NCBI GenBank assembly: GCA_963920705.1
Contig: OY987226.1
Coordinates: forward strand, 20,183,600 to 20,247,599
Length of the DNA: 64,000 nucleotides
From: Odiellus spinosus
Taxonomy: Eukaryota > Arthropoda > Arachnida > Opiliones > Phalangiidae
Direction of reading: 5' to 3'
The position numbers were made by a program, and so were the translations under genes. Of the stretch, positions 13,601 to 24,267 are shown piece by piece. A model generated the notes under the pieces. The model ran no database searches. It was not told where the DNA came from and worked only from the letters and a program-made list of their open reading frames with translations. Each line of letters starts with the position of its first letter. Within the stretch, counting starts at the first letter, position 1.

Positions 13601-15204
13601 CCTGGATTGTCCAACGCAGTTCATTCTCCCTTTACCGCAATTTATTAAAATTAAGGTAATTTTTAATTGCAGAGTAAACTTCAAAATTTAACTTTGCCGT
13701 CTCACAATGGGATCAAGTAATAGCAATTTTACGGTTTGAGAAATTTGTCAAGTTGGTTCATTTTCATTTTATTTTTTGGCCATTTCAGTTTCCAATGCCC
13801 GGGTTTAATAAACCGCCCGTGTCCCGAGAATGATATCTACGCGTTTTTCTGCGTAGCTTTATGGGTAAGCTTCCCAAAATTTCAATTTTTCCCCAGCTTG
13901 ATTCGAAGGTATTGCGACTTGACTTTCTCTTTTGTATCCCACCAGATATTTTTCCCAGACACTCAGTTTAGCCTCGATGAGTCCGGTATCCCTGATTTAA
14001 CGCGTCTCGAAGTGGTTCGTTGACTAAAATCTCTTTTTCTAATTAAAGAATTCATTTTCTATTGCTGAAATACGTTAGAAGCAAAAGAAAAAACAAATTT
14101 TATGAACAAATACTAAGCAAGAATTCAATAGTTTAAATTATTCAGGAAGTAGGCTTTACGACTCGGATGTAGTGAGAGTTTAGTTTCATATTAGTGTTGG
14201 ATTAAAGCTGATACTGGATAGGTATCAATACCAATATTAGGGTTTTGCTGATATATGGGTATCTGCTTATAAATTACTGATACCAATATTTGGAGTGGAC
14301 CTATGGCAGTCTTTCCAACTTGTTTTCGTGCCAAGACTCTATCCAGAGAAAGCGCGTGTGACATTAGAACTAAAATAAACCCAATGACGTAAATTGGGAG
14401 CACATTGAAATGAAAACCGACGACATGTGTATGTAAAAACTGCCTCACGAATTTTTTTAAATTTCTTGAGATTAAATTTGCCAGCTTGGTGGGAGATAAA
14501 TTTTACAAGGTCCGAATCGAGGCATGTTGCGTATTTATTGAGATCCCGACCAAAGAGTGAAAGCCTAGTTTGAATTGACTGCAGTTGCGTTATTGGAAAT
14601 ATTTTAAACTGTCCTCGGGGAAACTGAGATGACAGGCATAATGGTGAGATCGTTAAGCCTACTGTTCAAGAAAAACTATTGATTTTTAGTTTAATTTATT
14701 GTCCAGCGGATTAGGCTTATTTATACAATAGATCTACGATACAAACATGACTCGCCATTATCTCATTCTTCCTTTAAACTTGGGAGACTTTTTTTTTTTT
14801 TTAAATAGTCTCCGGAGTTGGTGGAACATTTTTTGCCAATTTATCAGTTTTTGCACACTAGTCCCACGGAATATCCATCAGCTTTGGAACTTTTAACGAA
14901 TTACTCTCTGTTCGGCTCGCGGCGTCACCCTATCGAAAACGAAAGTCCTATTTTTCTCGTCCCTGAGCAAATCGTCACCTTTGAAGAACCGGAGTCTCGC
15001 CCACTCCCGGCGGGAGTCCCGTCTTCTTCAGCGGCGGTGACGGGTGACGCCGCTTCAGAAGAGAGCGCCGCCGGGGAAAGTGACAAAGACGACGATGAAG
15101 ATGACGAGTTGACCGAAGACGAAGAAACGGACGAAGAATTTCAAGAAGACGATTTTAATTTTCGCGAATCTTCGAAATTGGCCGAGATTAGCGACATTGA
15201 TTGA
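1695..15204 (+). CDS. STK31-like: RRM-Tudor-pseudokinase protein, STK31-like (23 exons, 1181 aa)
   Basis: Exons: 1695-1760, 1848-1942, 2013-2126, 2192-2372, 2429-2593, 2663-2807, 3899-3981, 4044-4246, 5317-5554, 7951-8385, 8462-8575, 9046-9135, 9211-9348, 10454-10702, 10756-10857, 10924-11004, 11661-11897, 12177-12332, 12610-12678, about 13673-13716, 13789-13864, 13946-14014, 14809-15204; all phases join. Residues 9-90 form an RRM with RNP2 IFVGNV (11-16) and RNP1 GAKIAFVHY (50-58). Residues about 160-350 form an extended Tudor domain (W219, YIDFGN 238-243, then HHLASVPFLAIQC). Residues 430-830 are charged and helical. Residues about 840-1110 resemble a kinase fold, but the HRD loop reads HGC (962-964) and DFG reads DTI (981-983). 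The C-terminal tail is strongly acidic. Tudor plus degenerate C-terminal kinase is the STK31 architecture; STK31 is known as a germ-cell partner of PIWI proteins. The N-terminal RRM recalls TDRD10. Domain calls are firm; two donors (GTTCGT after 9135 and 14014) are weak. Confidence 0.85.
3355..3795. repeat. Degenerate repeat remnant in STK31-like intron 6
   Basis: The stretch begins with GGGCATGGGCGAGTACTC, contains several GAGTA/AGTAGG-type motifs and ends with CTCGTCCAACCC. It looks like an old transposon fragment in the 1.1-kb intron between the two halves of the extended Tudor domain. The family is not recognised. Confidence 0.25.
4535..4900. repeat. AAAGTCAGGGAA-type MITE, diverged copy
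   Basis: The stretch opens with GGGTTCCCACATGTCAGGTA, repeats GTCAGGGAAA motifs, and closes with AAAGCTGTGTCAACCCTG, so its ends are roughly inverted (GGGTTxxCACA / TGTxxAACCC). It is related to the longer copies near 17.2 kb and 54.3 kb. It lies in intron 8 of the STK31-like gene and carries no ORF. Confidence 0.55.
5635..5870. repeat. Short tandem repeat with TACTGGTA / ATCACTGC motifs
   Basis: Four to five imperfect units of about 45-50 bp share TGTTAAAATACTGG, followed by TTACTTGCTGGTAAATCAC or a shortened version. It sits at the start of STK31-like intron 9. The minus-strand ORF across it (5584-5883) is an artefact of the repeat. Confidence 0.6.
5940..6240. repeat. AT-rich minisatellite, CTATAATTTATCCTATATTTT unit, first array
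   Basis: About a dozen units of roughly 20-22 bp around TATAATTTATCCTATATTTT, with decay at both edges. It has the same core (ATAATTTATCCTA) as the larger array at 7.3-7.9 kb in the same intron, so the two arose from one seed. Scattered TTCCTATATTT motifs at 6740-7150 link them. Confidence 0.8.
7300..7885. repeat. 19-bp minisatellite, TTTCCTATAATTTATCCTA unit, second array
   Basis: About 30 units of roughly 19 bp. The central units (7380-7540) are near identical with CAG between cores; the later ones drift to CAATTT and GCAATTT. It ends only about 65 bp before the acceptor of the 435-bp exon 10 (7951), so the array crowds the branch-point region. Confidence 0.85.
8600..8770. repeat. Family-D interspersed repeat, copy 1
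   Basis: The copy contains AAGGGATTATCTTCGATTTT, CCCCTTTAAAGTCG, GCTTAGCAGACGA and TTGTACAGTCAAAGCTA in order. The same blocks recur at 21185-21300 in the same orientation and at 39070-39200 inverted. It lies in STK31-like intron 11. No coding capacity; it is probably a MITE or SINE fragment. Confidence 0.7.
9420..10385. repeat. Foldback element of about 960 bp in STK31-like intron 13
   Basis: The two ends are inverted copies of one another: near 9434 the sequence reads ATGGAAAATCGCCATATT and near 10370 its complement reads AATACCGCGATTTTCCAT. The arms stay alignable for about 250 bp, through TTTTTGGGGAAAA, TAGAAACAAA and TAACTGGCACCAG. No transposase ORF is seen; the short ORFs here (9434-9679, 10199-10381) are repeat sequence. 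Confidence 0.7.
11220..11612. repeat. MITE-like element with GGGTGTGCAA / TTTGCACACC ends
   Basis: The left end reads AGGGTGTGCAAGGCCTGATT and the right end CATTTGCACACCACT, an inverted pair about 385 bp apart. In between are direct GGTTTCGAG(T/A)CTTAATCAAGCCTC-like repeats. It sits in STK31-like intron 16. The ORF 11174-11407 is this repeat. Confidence 0.5.
12770..14525. repeat. Family-H repeat fragments (three copies, mixed orientation)
   Basis: Copies at about 12780-12965 (forward), 13290-13420 and 14390-14525 (inverted) share CCTTGTCAAATTGAT, GCGCGAAATCAATTTGAC-type and GTGCTCCCATAGAA blocks. A further copy is at 59935-60125 and a fragment at 5155-5180. They occupy the introns between the pseudokinase-lobe exons 19-23; the exons themselves are uninterrupted. 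Confidence 0.6.
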
Positions 15205-17220
15205 ATAGTTTTTAAACCGTGAGGAAAAGAGCGACTCGATCTAGTCAAAGGTTTCGTATTCAAGAAAAGTAAAACAATAATAATAATAATCGATTAAAGG
15301 GATAATGAAAGGCTCGTTAAAACCCCCAACCCACTTTTTTCACAAATTTTTTTTATAATTACTGACTTTTGTTTGCAAGGTAATCTTAAAAGAAAAATTG
15401 TAGTCTAAAGAAGAATTTCTGTAGATTCCCAACACCGAAATAATCATGATTAACGCTAAATTTAATTTATATGAAAACACCACTTAACCGACGATTTTTA
15501 CTTTAAAAAATATATATATATATATATATATATACAGAAAATCTTTTGTTGTTGCATGTACTTCATTTTAACTTTAAGTAATTTTTTGAAGACTACCGGT
15601 TTTTCCGATAACTTCAGTATCCCTTTAAAATAATTTGCTGTGAAAAAATACATTTCGATTAATTAACGATCGATCGAGTAAAAAAAAAATAGAGGGAGAA
15701 AATTAGTTTGCCTCCCCTTTAATGCCCATTTTGAAAAAGGTTACTATTACGTAAACATGATAATAATAATTACGGATCTAATTAATTACTAATAATATAA
15801 TAATAAGAAGCGGAGACAGTATGAGGATTTAAATTACGCTAATTAGTCACGCACGCGCCAGGGGAACAAAATAAATAATGAAAAAGATTTCAATTTTGGC
15901 TTCTTCGAGCCCCGATGACCCAATTATGGTCTTTTTTGCGAGGATGACGAATTTATTATAATAAGCGGCGCTAAATCGTATTTAATCGAAGAAAAGTAGT
16001 TTTCGAAATATTCGTACGTAAAAAAAATTCAAAACTTAATGATTAAATAATATTTGTAACAATATAATGAAATATTCAAATAATGGGGGAATTTGCATTT
16101 TTCCCGTCATTTTAATTTTTTCACTCCGTCGTCATCACCCTTCCCCGGGCGTTCTCTTTAGGCGGAGTGTTTTAAGACAACGTATTCGCGAAAAAGGGAG
16201 AATGAAACGCTACCGGTTATTTAACGTTTAATAGGATTTTCGTGACAACCGGTAAAAATTAGATTGTATAATGAATTAAGTTGTCGTTTCGTACTCCCTT
16301 TCCTTTTAAAGGGAGAATGTATTCTGACAATGAGCTCTAATAGTAATTTCTCCACAACTACAAAGAGTTACTCGAAAATAAGTATTCTCGCTTCATTTTT
16401 AGCTTCACTCGTTTCATTCTCCCGTTAAATAAAAAAACCGAGCGTTTTAAAATGGAACGTAGGTTCTCGTCCCTTTAAAAGATGAAACCAAATTTTGAAT
16501 AATCAATTCGGTATTCGCGAATACCAATTTAAAAGGGATATTTTGCTCCATCCTCCTCATTGTCTCAATTTAATTAGATCGAGATCTAAGTTCCCGGAGG
16601 GGGTTTAATAAACAAAGCAAAGTGCCAATGGTTGCGTCCGGGCATTTCACGTTTTATTTTGTAAAACATTGTGATATTTTTAGTTTATTATTTCTAGTAT
16701 AAAATGACCTAGAGTTCTCGATAACCCCCGCCAGGTATTGTATATTTTAATTAGTTCGCGTGGTTTTGGCTCGAAAGCCATTTAACAGTACAAATAAAAG
16801 GATTCATTTGGTCTACAAATTTTTTTATTCTATTATTTGGCACTGGTAATGATATTTAAGTAATTAAGAATGCCATAATTAGTAATGTACCAAACGCCTC
16901 GGTATGCGCATTGAGTAATAGAAAAGATATACCGTTCTAAAGCTCTCATTCGACCAATTGGGGTACCAAAGGTACCGGGGCATTTCGTGTCGCAGAACAT
17001 TGCTTTTTTCCCTACTGGACGAATCTGTTTAATGGGAGGGTGAAGAGGAAAATCAAGTGTTTTTTTTTATCGATTCTTCTACTAATTAAAGACGTTCGCG
17101 TAGTTAATCATTCGGGAAATATATCCAATGTTTTTGAAAATCAAAATAGATCAAGATTTCACTGTTTTTTAAAATTCACGTCCTCCAACCAATCCATTGT
17201 TTAAGTAAACGACTTATACT
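15205..17220. other. Intergenic, AT-rich; TA microsatellite
   Basis: No gene is seen. It holds a (TA)n tract near 15509-15533, an (AAT)n run near 15270-15290 just after the stop of the STK31-like gene, and several isolated AAAGGGAGAATG motifs (for example 16190, 16310, 16415 inverted) that match the ends of the foldback family at 31.6, 40.0 and 56.1 kb, so these are probably decayed remnants of it. Confidence 0.5.
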
Positions 17221-17221
17221 C

Positions 17222-17690
17222 AGGGTTGCCACACGCCTGGAATAGTCAGGGAATTTCAAAATTGGTCTAAAAAGTCAGGGAATTTTAAAATTGTTCAAAG
17301 GTCAGGGAAAAGTCAGAGAATTTTCTTATTATTCAAAAATAAAATTGTGGAATCTCATAGTATGGATTCAGTTAGACCAGGGAGGTAATATGTGTAAAAA
17401 TTTATCATATGGGATCAGAGCCTTCAAAACATTTATGGAAAGTCCCTATGGAGAAAAGCACGTCTTTTTATGAATACTTTCTGGCAGTATACTGTCTAAC
17501 ACCTATTTTTGGGGAGAGGTGATTTACACAAGGAAGAGCTCCCATGCCAATCTCTAGCAACCTTGGAGTTCTACTAATTTAAACCTTTTAAATTGGTCAG
17601 GAAAAACGGTGTAGATGGTCAGGGAAAACCTGGAAAAGTCATGGAATTTTGTTATGAAAAATCTGGGGCAAAATCTGTATACGGAAAGTC
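17222..17690. repeat. CAGGGTTGCCACA-type MITE, full-length copy
   Basis: It begins CAGGGTTGCCACACGCCTGG and contains AAAAGTCAGGGAATTTTAAA and TTCAGTTAGACCAGGGAGG, then GGGGAGAGGTGATT and AACCTTGGAGTTCTACTAAT. The same order of blocks recurs at 54334-54872, so the two are copies of one roughly 500-bp non-autonomous element. CAGGG termini suggest a hAT-type relative; that is an inference. ORFs here (17291-17473, 17593-17892) are repeat-derived. Confidence 0.75.
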
Positions 17691-18580
17691 GGGGTTCTTC
17701 GCTACAAAATGCGCGTCTCAAAACCTAAAATTGACCCAGAATTCATTGCGAATGGTAAATTTCAAGTTAGCTCTAACTTGGCACAGCGCGAAAGCTCCCA
17801 AAATTCGCGAAAGGAACCACTTTTACACCTCGAATCGAGAAACAATGTCACCTTGGCAAAAACAATCAAGCGGGTGCTACACGCTCTTTTGAAAACCCAC
17901 TTTATATTGACTATACGCTTGTAAAATGTTCAACCGTTTTGCTGGATCATTCGTTTTGAAGTTTCTTCTATTGTTATTACTCAAGGTTCACTCGCACATT
18001 CACCACATCTGAACCAGCGTTTTGAAGTTAAGTTTAGGTAACAATATAGAACAATTTGAACATAAAACTAGGTCGGCGTTTGTACAAGATAATTTCTGTT
18101 TGTTTTATCTTTATTCATAATTTGAAATTATCTACTATGATGTAATATAATTGCGAATATTTAACTGATTATTATTCACAATTGATTAACCAAATATTTA
18201 TGGATTATCTTGTCCAAACCACGACCTCTAGGTCTCACGTAGTTATTCCTCCTGGTTCCGTTCCTCTGCCCTGCTAAATGAACATCAACTTTTAAACCGC
18301 GTTCGCGTAGGAGCGGAAAGCTAAAAATTTACGCTTCCAAAACATAGTAAATGTTCAGCTTTCAGCTCCTTTTGCGAACGAAGCTTGATTTTCATAAATC
18401 AAGGAATGTTTCATTTCTTTAATTTTTATTTTCGATTTTATTAGACATCTCGTAACATTTTAAAATACAATTTTAAGATACGTGTTTACCTATTTATCCA
18501 AAATTAAGATCGAATTTAAAATATATAAAACTATTTCTCGTGTAAATTATTTTCATCCTTTATATTTTAGCCCGCTTGGT
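17691..18580. other. Intergenic spacer
   Basis: No gene is recognised. It holds a small inverted pair: CCGCGTTCGCGTAGGAGCGGA near 18298 and CTCCTTTTGCGAACGAAG near 18365 (both contain the same GCGAACG/CGTTCGC core). Confidence 0.4.
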
Positions 18581-20094
18581 TTATTTTCCTCTAAAAACAT
18601 TGCATTGGTTTGGTCTTATGCATTGGCCTGTGCGTGTTTCACGAACGAGATTGTTTCGGCAGAAGCATCCTTGAACACATTGAAGGGTACAAAATCTTTG
18701 CGGATTCTTGAAGTTGTCACAAGTAGTGGGACACGCGGTACCACACTGTTTAAATTCTTCTCCCCTTCGGAAGCAACGTCCTGAAAATAAAGTTTTGATG
18801 TAAATGTTTGATTATAGAAAGCAAAATATTTTTAGAAATATCAATATAAAGAGTAAAAAATAATATAATTAAAGTTTCTTAAATTACTTAACGAGGCTAC
18901 TATACTCATGGTTAAAAAAAAACATTTTAAATAATAAATTTTTTCTTAACCGTGAAGTAACAGTCTAGTTAATTACTTTAAGAATTAGAGTTAATTTAAA
19001 ATGTTTGGCTTTAAAAAGTTGCTAAAAGAGGTCAAGGTTAAACCTGTAATCTATTATAAATCTATTTCTCAATATTTATTCTTGTTTGCAGCAGCTGTAA
19101 ACGACATGATAATGTAATTTTACATGACTGAGTCACTTCGCCCAATCAATGCAAATTCAAAAGGTCAAGCGTTTCATGAAAAACATTGCATTTTTCTAGA
19201 ATGTAGCGTTTTTTAGTTAAAAATAACTTAATTTTGAAGCGTTTGAAAATGAAATTCGCATATAAAATCACAGAAATTCCAATACTAAGCATTTTGTGAA
19301 TACCGGTAAATTTTGGGATAATTTACCAATTTCAAAATTACATTAATTTTATAATTTTAAGCAGTTTATACCGGACAGATTTTACACAACCTTCGATATA
19401 GCGCAATGAATATATTAGAGATCATGGTCTTTCACGAACATAAAAAGACCGCACTAAAGCCACCACTTTACGCCAAAAAATTTTATTGGAGCAAATTCAT
19501 GAAATACGATATGATAAACACGATGTTTTAGAAAACCCAGTCAAAATACATAATTATTTATGTAAAATGTCCACCGCTAACGCTAAACTTTACACGCCGC
19601 GTTAGCAATATGAGAAAATCTCAAGCGAATTGATACACAACGTTAAACTTCATTGAGAAAAAATAGTTCATGTTAACTCTTCTTGAAAACGAGTATGGAA
19701 GCGCCAGTTTTTATTGCAAATGACCTCTTTAAATTAAACTGGAAACGCAAGTTTGAATTTCATTTTATTTATCTAGGCTAATTCATTAAAGCTTAGCGAT
19801 CTAATGTTCTTCATGATGTTTAACAATAATTTTAGATAAATAAATTTAGTTTCGTGAAGGAAAAAATTTAAACAAAGTAATAGGAATTTCAGTAATTATA
19901 ATTATGAATTCACTTCACACCCGTTCGATTTTCGGTTTTAGGCTATTGAGTTTTTTGAACGAAACTAAACAAGCTTAGGTCATAAGTACTGCTTTTTTGA
20001 AAAGACAGGCACTTCACTTACCATTAGATCTGAAATTCTGCGCCAATGCCACGATAACAAGGCACGAAAAAATAACAACTTGTAACGAATTCAT
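18581..20094 (-). CDS. Secreted TIL-domain (trypsin-inhibitor-like) serine protease inhibitor, 90 aa
   Basis: Two exons on the minus strand: 20094-20022 (73 nt) and 18780-18581 (200 nt), joined in phase 1 with a GTAAGT donor and a TTTTCAG acceptor. Exon 1 encodes a clear signal peptide (MNSLQVVIFSCLVIVALA). Exon 2 encodes one cysteine-rich domain with ten cysteines in the TIL order: GRC, EEFKQCGTACPTTC, RFC, QCVQGCFC, GQC, NQC, ending nine codons later at TAA. TIL domains with ten cysteines are known inhibitors of serine proteases in arthropods, nematodes and vertebrates. The reactive-site loop should lie between the fifth and sixth cysteines (about TLQ). The target is unknown. The 1.24-kb intron holds a family-C repeat. 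Neither exon forms a long ORF by itself on this strand, so it is easy to miss. Confidence 0.85.
19085..19375. repeat. Family-C repeat, copy 1 (in the TIL gene intron)
   Basis: It contains ACGACATGATAATGT, AAAGGTCAAGCGTTTCATGA, GAAGCGTTTGAAAATGAAAT, AAAATCACAGAAATTCCAAT and ATACCGGTAAATT. The same blocks appear in reverse order and complement at 44920-45165. The ends are rich in TTTACCGGTA/GGTAATTTACC, so the element is probably a MITE. Confidence 0.7.
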
Positions 20095-20170
20095 TTTCAA
20101 AATCAATAACGCAATTTTAAATGTTTTGATTCAATGCTGAATGAATCCAAATATTAAGTGGTGTGTCGCG

Positions 20171-20200
20171 ATATAAGGTATGCTGCTTATATTTATAACG
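20171..20200 (-). promoter_or_regulatory. TATA-type motifs upstream of the TIL inhibitor gene
   Basis: Read on the minus strand, TATAAATATAAGCA (20197-20184) and CTTATATCG (just downstream) lie about 90-105 bp before the start codon at 20094. A core promoter here is inferred from position and motif only. Confidence 0.4.
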
Positions 20201-21919
20201 TTGTTTTATTTATTAATAGAAGCATAATATAAGAAACCGGAAGATGGGAAAGCACCGTCAGGAAATACAATCCATTATCTCCAAGAGCAAACATCCCGCT
20301 TCAACAGAAATTGCACAATGTTACGGAATTGTTGGGTTCGTAGTTAAAATTTTTAATCCGTTTATTAAGATTTTTGACGCTCGGTTTTAGAACGATTCCA
20401 TCTTGAGATTCTAAGACTATTGTGAATATAGTTATAAAAGATATTTAGGAGAAAATACAAGCTTATTTTTAGTTTTAGATAAATATATTTCTTAAGGTCA
20501 CCCTAGCTGTCACTGATTTCTCATAAAAACAAATAGATTTTTGCAAAATTAACTGAAAATACCCTCTTTAGACGAGACGTAATTTGCCGGTTTAATCATA
20601 TTTTACCGCAGTTCAATCTCATTAAACCACTTAGTTACGCCTCGTCTGAAGAAGGTATTAGGAAAGATTTTTTGAAGCCAATTCCTTGGAAATTTTCTTT
20701 GGATCACTTGGTAACCCATACTTATACATTCGGCAAGTACGTACGAAGATAGTCTAATCTCTGAAACAAAACCGTAAAGATAAGATTTAGTAATGCGCAT
20801 GGACGAAGTTTAAAAAAATAAGAGCACAGGCTCTTTGATTCAGGTTTGACAGAAACATTTAATCGTGGCCATGGTAGAGTTCCTTACACTTTTTTGATCA
20901 CCCACAAAAAATCTATTGTCGTATTTTTAAATTTCGTACGAATTGTTAAAAAAAGTTGTCGTTCATGGTGAGAGTTAAATGAGCGAGGCCAAAGGCGATA
21001 TTGACAAAAAGAGTCCGTTTTCCCGGGTTGGTACAGGAGGGGTTGAGCTTCAGAATTATCTCATTTAAAACAGCAAATATGACACCGGATTATAGCTGTA
21101 ATAGAATGTAATCTAGAATTGTCTCCGTTACGATGGCAACAGCGCTATAGGTCGTCCAAGCATAAGAAAGAGGTTCCTATACTTAAAGGGACCATCTGCG
21201 ATTTTCAAATCCCCTTTAAAGTCGCCTTCTTTTCTAGCTTAGCAGACGACGTTGTAGAAACTAAATTGTACAGTCAAAGCTAGGCTGCGTGCGTAAGTGA
21301 AGAGCATTTTAAAGGGGCAAGTTTCAGAGCAGATAGGGCCTTTAAATGAAATATGCCTTCATGTGCTTATGGTGTAATAGAACGCATCAAAAGGTTTTTG
21401 TTTTAACTTTCTCAAGCACATACGAAACGTTCTAGATCTCATCTCGGTGACGTCAACACGTGTTTTTCTCGCAATACAAATTATTTCTCTTTTTCCAATC
21501 GACGGAGTTCTTCTTGTTCTTAGCAGACGACACTTTATTGTACATATATGGAATACGCGTTGTCCGCTTAAAAGACCTCTATACATTTGTTGAAGGACTT
21601 GGAAAATACTACTTTCTTTTTTAGGAGTTTAACGCTAGTAAGAGCGTAGCTTTAGTACTTTGGCCCACCGTTTTGGTGCTAAAGTACCTGTCTGGAGTAG
21701 TTTGAGATTCTTTTTTCGAATCTCTACCCCCTGTCGAAGCCCGAGTAAACGAACCTTGATATTAAGAAGTTAAAAAAAAAAAAAAAAAAAGCTGTAAAGT
21801 TAACGGATTTCGCTACACAAATTATTACAACGTTGGTCCAAGAGTCAGCACGTTAGATTGTCTCGCGAAAAGTGTTCATTAAGGTTAGTTAGGATATAAT
21901 TGTAATTGAATATAACAAT
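20201..21919. other. Intergenic; family-D repeat copy 2 and a poly-A run
   Basis: The family-D copy is at about 21185-21300 (CCCCTTTAAAGTCG, GCTTAGCAGACGACG, TTGTACAGTCAAAGCTA). A second GCAGACGAC block follows near 21520. An A-run of 18 bases ends near 21790. Minus-strand ORFs here (20603-20800, 21359-21586) have no recognisable domain and are not called. Confidence 0.5.
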
Positions 21920-24267
21920 ATGTCGAAGCATAAAGTGGTGGAACCCGATATGGATAAGAAGGAGTTGCTCAACCGTCTCAGCGAACTGATCAAGGATAAA
22001 GACCTGGTAGACGTGACATTTAAAGTCGGTGAAGAGGAAGAAGAGTTTAAAGCTCACAGACTTATTCTTGCCATGGTTAGCGAAGTATTTCGCGCCATGC
22101 TCTACGGACCGATGGGCAACCAGGATATCATTCTAATTACTGACGTCCAGCCTGATGCTTTTCGCGTTTTACTAAAGTATGTGGAATGTATTTTTGATTT
22201 CATATGTGAACCTGTTTGTGAATTTATATGATTGCCTAAGCAACGAAAGACCAAATTTAAACAGTTAATATTTCCACTTGAAAATACAGTTTTTGTTGGT
22301 TGTCACGAAATATTATTGCTATACTCATTCAAGCTGTTTTTAATAGTTGAAAATGTACGGCAACACCTTTTTATTTTTTATTTTTATAAGGCTCAAGAAG
22401 CTTGTATTTTCGAGTATTATTTGGAAATGTTATGTTGGCAAAATGCGGCAAATAGGCTCTTAGCATTCTGAAATTTCGGATTGATATTGGTATTTCATTC
22501 GGGACTTTAAATATATAGTTTGTAATATAACGGCATCGTTAAGTTTAATTTTAAAATTATACTTACTTATTTAGTTTAGTATTTGAAAAATCTCATAGGT
22601 ACGAGCTTAATATATTTAGCGAACCTGAAAATCAAGCCCGTAATCCAAACAATCACTTGGCTTGGCAGAGTCTGCTTAACCTGACTTTTTACTAACCTTG
22701 GGACAGCTAGATGGAGACCCCAGATTCTGTAGATTAAGAGTCTAAAGAATCTTGATAGGAATTTTATCCACTAAATACAATCCGATTTTTTCAGTAACAC
22801 CCTCCTATTTAATTGAATATATAGTGTAAGGTTTTTCCGCTCTGTTATTTCAGTTACTCGTACAAAGATGAGGTGAGTTTTAACAACGTAAGAGAAGCTT
22901 TGAGTTGCATGTACGCCGCTAGAAAGTACTTGATCATGAAGCTCGTGAAACGCTGCGTTACCTACTTGAACGAAAAGAAGAATGATCGGAACGTATGTGA
23001 TATTTATTGCATGGCTCTCATGCTGGATCAAGTCGAGCTGGCTGGTAAATGCGAGGAATACGTTGCCCTACATTTGCCAGCGGTCTTAGCGAGCCCGGGA
23101 TTCTTGAATCTAAACGAGGAAGTGGTGTTGAAGGTAGGACCTAAATATTACGTTTTCAGGTGTCATTTAAGGGTGGATAATCATAGTTTTTATCGATTAT
23201 ACTTATAATAAGACTCGTTTGCTTAGATGAACTTTCAGTAAGTGTCTCTTACTTGCGCAAAAAAGGGAAAGGATTTGAATTCTTGCTTGCAATTAATAGC
23301 AGTCCCTTCGACCACTCAAAAGACAGGCCACGATATTTGTCGCGCTTAATCTCGTAATTTGTTAAACGCATTTGCGCGCGAGGGCTGCAAAGCGATGGGC
23401 TTTCTTACATGATACAATAATCATACGTACAAACGAAATTATGATTGCCACTGTATTTCCCCTTGAGTCAAGGTTCGTAAAAATGCCTACCGCACTGGTT
23501 TTTAGTTTTTGCTTCAGTTGGGAATCCCTTTAGCAATTGGGGAAGTACATATAAACCCGTCTCTTTATACACCAGTTACCTTTTAACCCCACACCTGGGA
23601 AGCTATAATCTTCTCCTTGTTCCAAAGTCCTCCCAGATCACGAAGCGGGGATGGCCACACGCGCCTTTTTCAAACAGTTGAACATTTTTGTTACACAATT
23701 TTAGATAATCAACCGAAAAATAAATGCTAATCTCCATTAAAAGCTACAGTTTTTATAAGGGTGGTTTTTCTAGTTAATAGCCTTCAAAGATAGGTAATTT
23801 CTTTTGACATTCAAAATAACTAGGAGACGTCCAGTTTTACGAAACCAAACTTTTTTGACTTTTGCTCGTAGGTAACCGAAAAAATGTCTAAGAAAATCGA
23901 ACCTGTACTTTTGTTTACTTCCCTGTTAAAATGGGCGCAATATAAACTTTACGGAGCTACAGATATACCCGAAAACCAGGATTTGGCGGGTTTAAGAACT
24001 CTAATGAATCCTTTTCTGCCTCATATTTTGTTCCTTGCCATGACTCCTTTCAAGTTTTACTCCGCTATCTCGAAAACCTGTATATTGACGGACGAAGAGA
24101 TTGTCTCTCTTACCATGGCGCTCATGAAAGTCGATGGGCGACCGCTACCAATCTGGTGCAACCCCGAACCTAAAATAGAAGCTTCTGCCACCGGGAGATC
24201 CACTAGGACTAGGGTAAACTCAAAGAGAACAGTCCCTTACAGAACCAGGCATTATTCAAAATCGTAA
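21920..24267 (+). CDS. BTB-BACK domain protein (BTBD3/6-like family), 310 aa
   Basis: Three exons: 21920-22176, 22854-23133, 23872-24267, joined in phases 2 and 0. The BTB/POZ fold runs through exon 1 into exon 2: DLVDVTFKVG (near residue 29), FKAHRLILAMVSEVFRAMLY, then FRVLLNYSYKDEV across the first junction, and AARKYLIMKLVKRCVTYL. The BACK domain follows: MALMLDQVELAGKCEEYV in exon 2, then exon 3 with LKWAQYKLYG and the FLPHILFLAMTPFKF block. BTB-BACK proteins are typically Cullin-3 adaptors or neuronal BTBD3/BTBD6 relatives. BTBD3/6 carry a C-terminal PHR domain that is absent here; the protein instead ends in a short basic tail rich in R, T and S. A lineage-specific shortened paralogue is likely. 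The 5' region lies just downstream of an A-run. Confidence 0.85.

Noticed and set aside
17593..17924. Plus-strand ORFs of 70-99 codons
   Set aside because: They start within the CAGGGTTGCCACA MITE, overlap in two frames and show no domain.
22232..22471. 79-codon ORF after BTB exon 1
   Set aside because: It is in the intron of the BTB-BACK gene, and the exon 1 to exon 2 join restores a canonical BTB fold.
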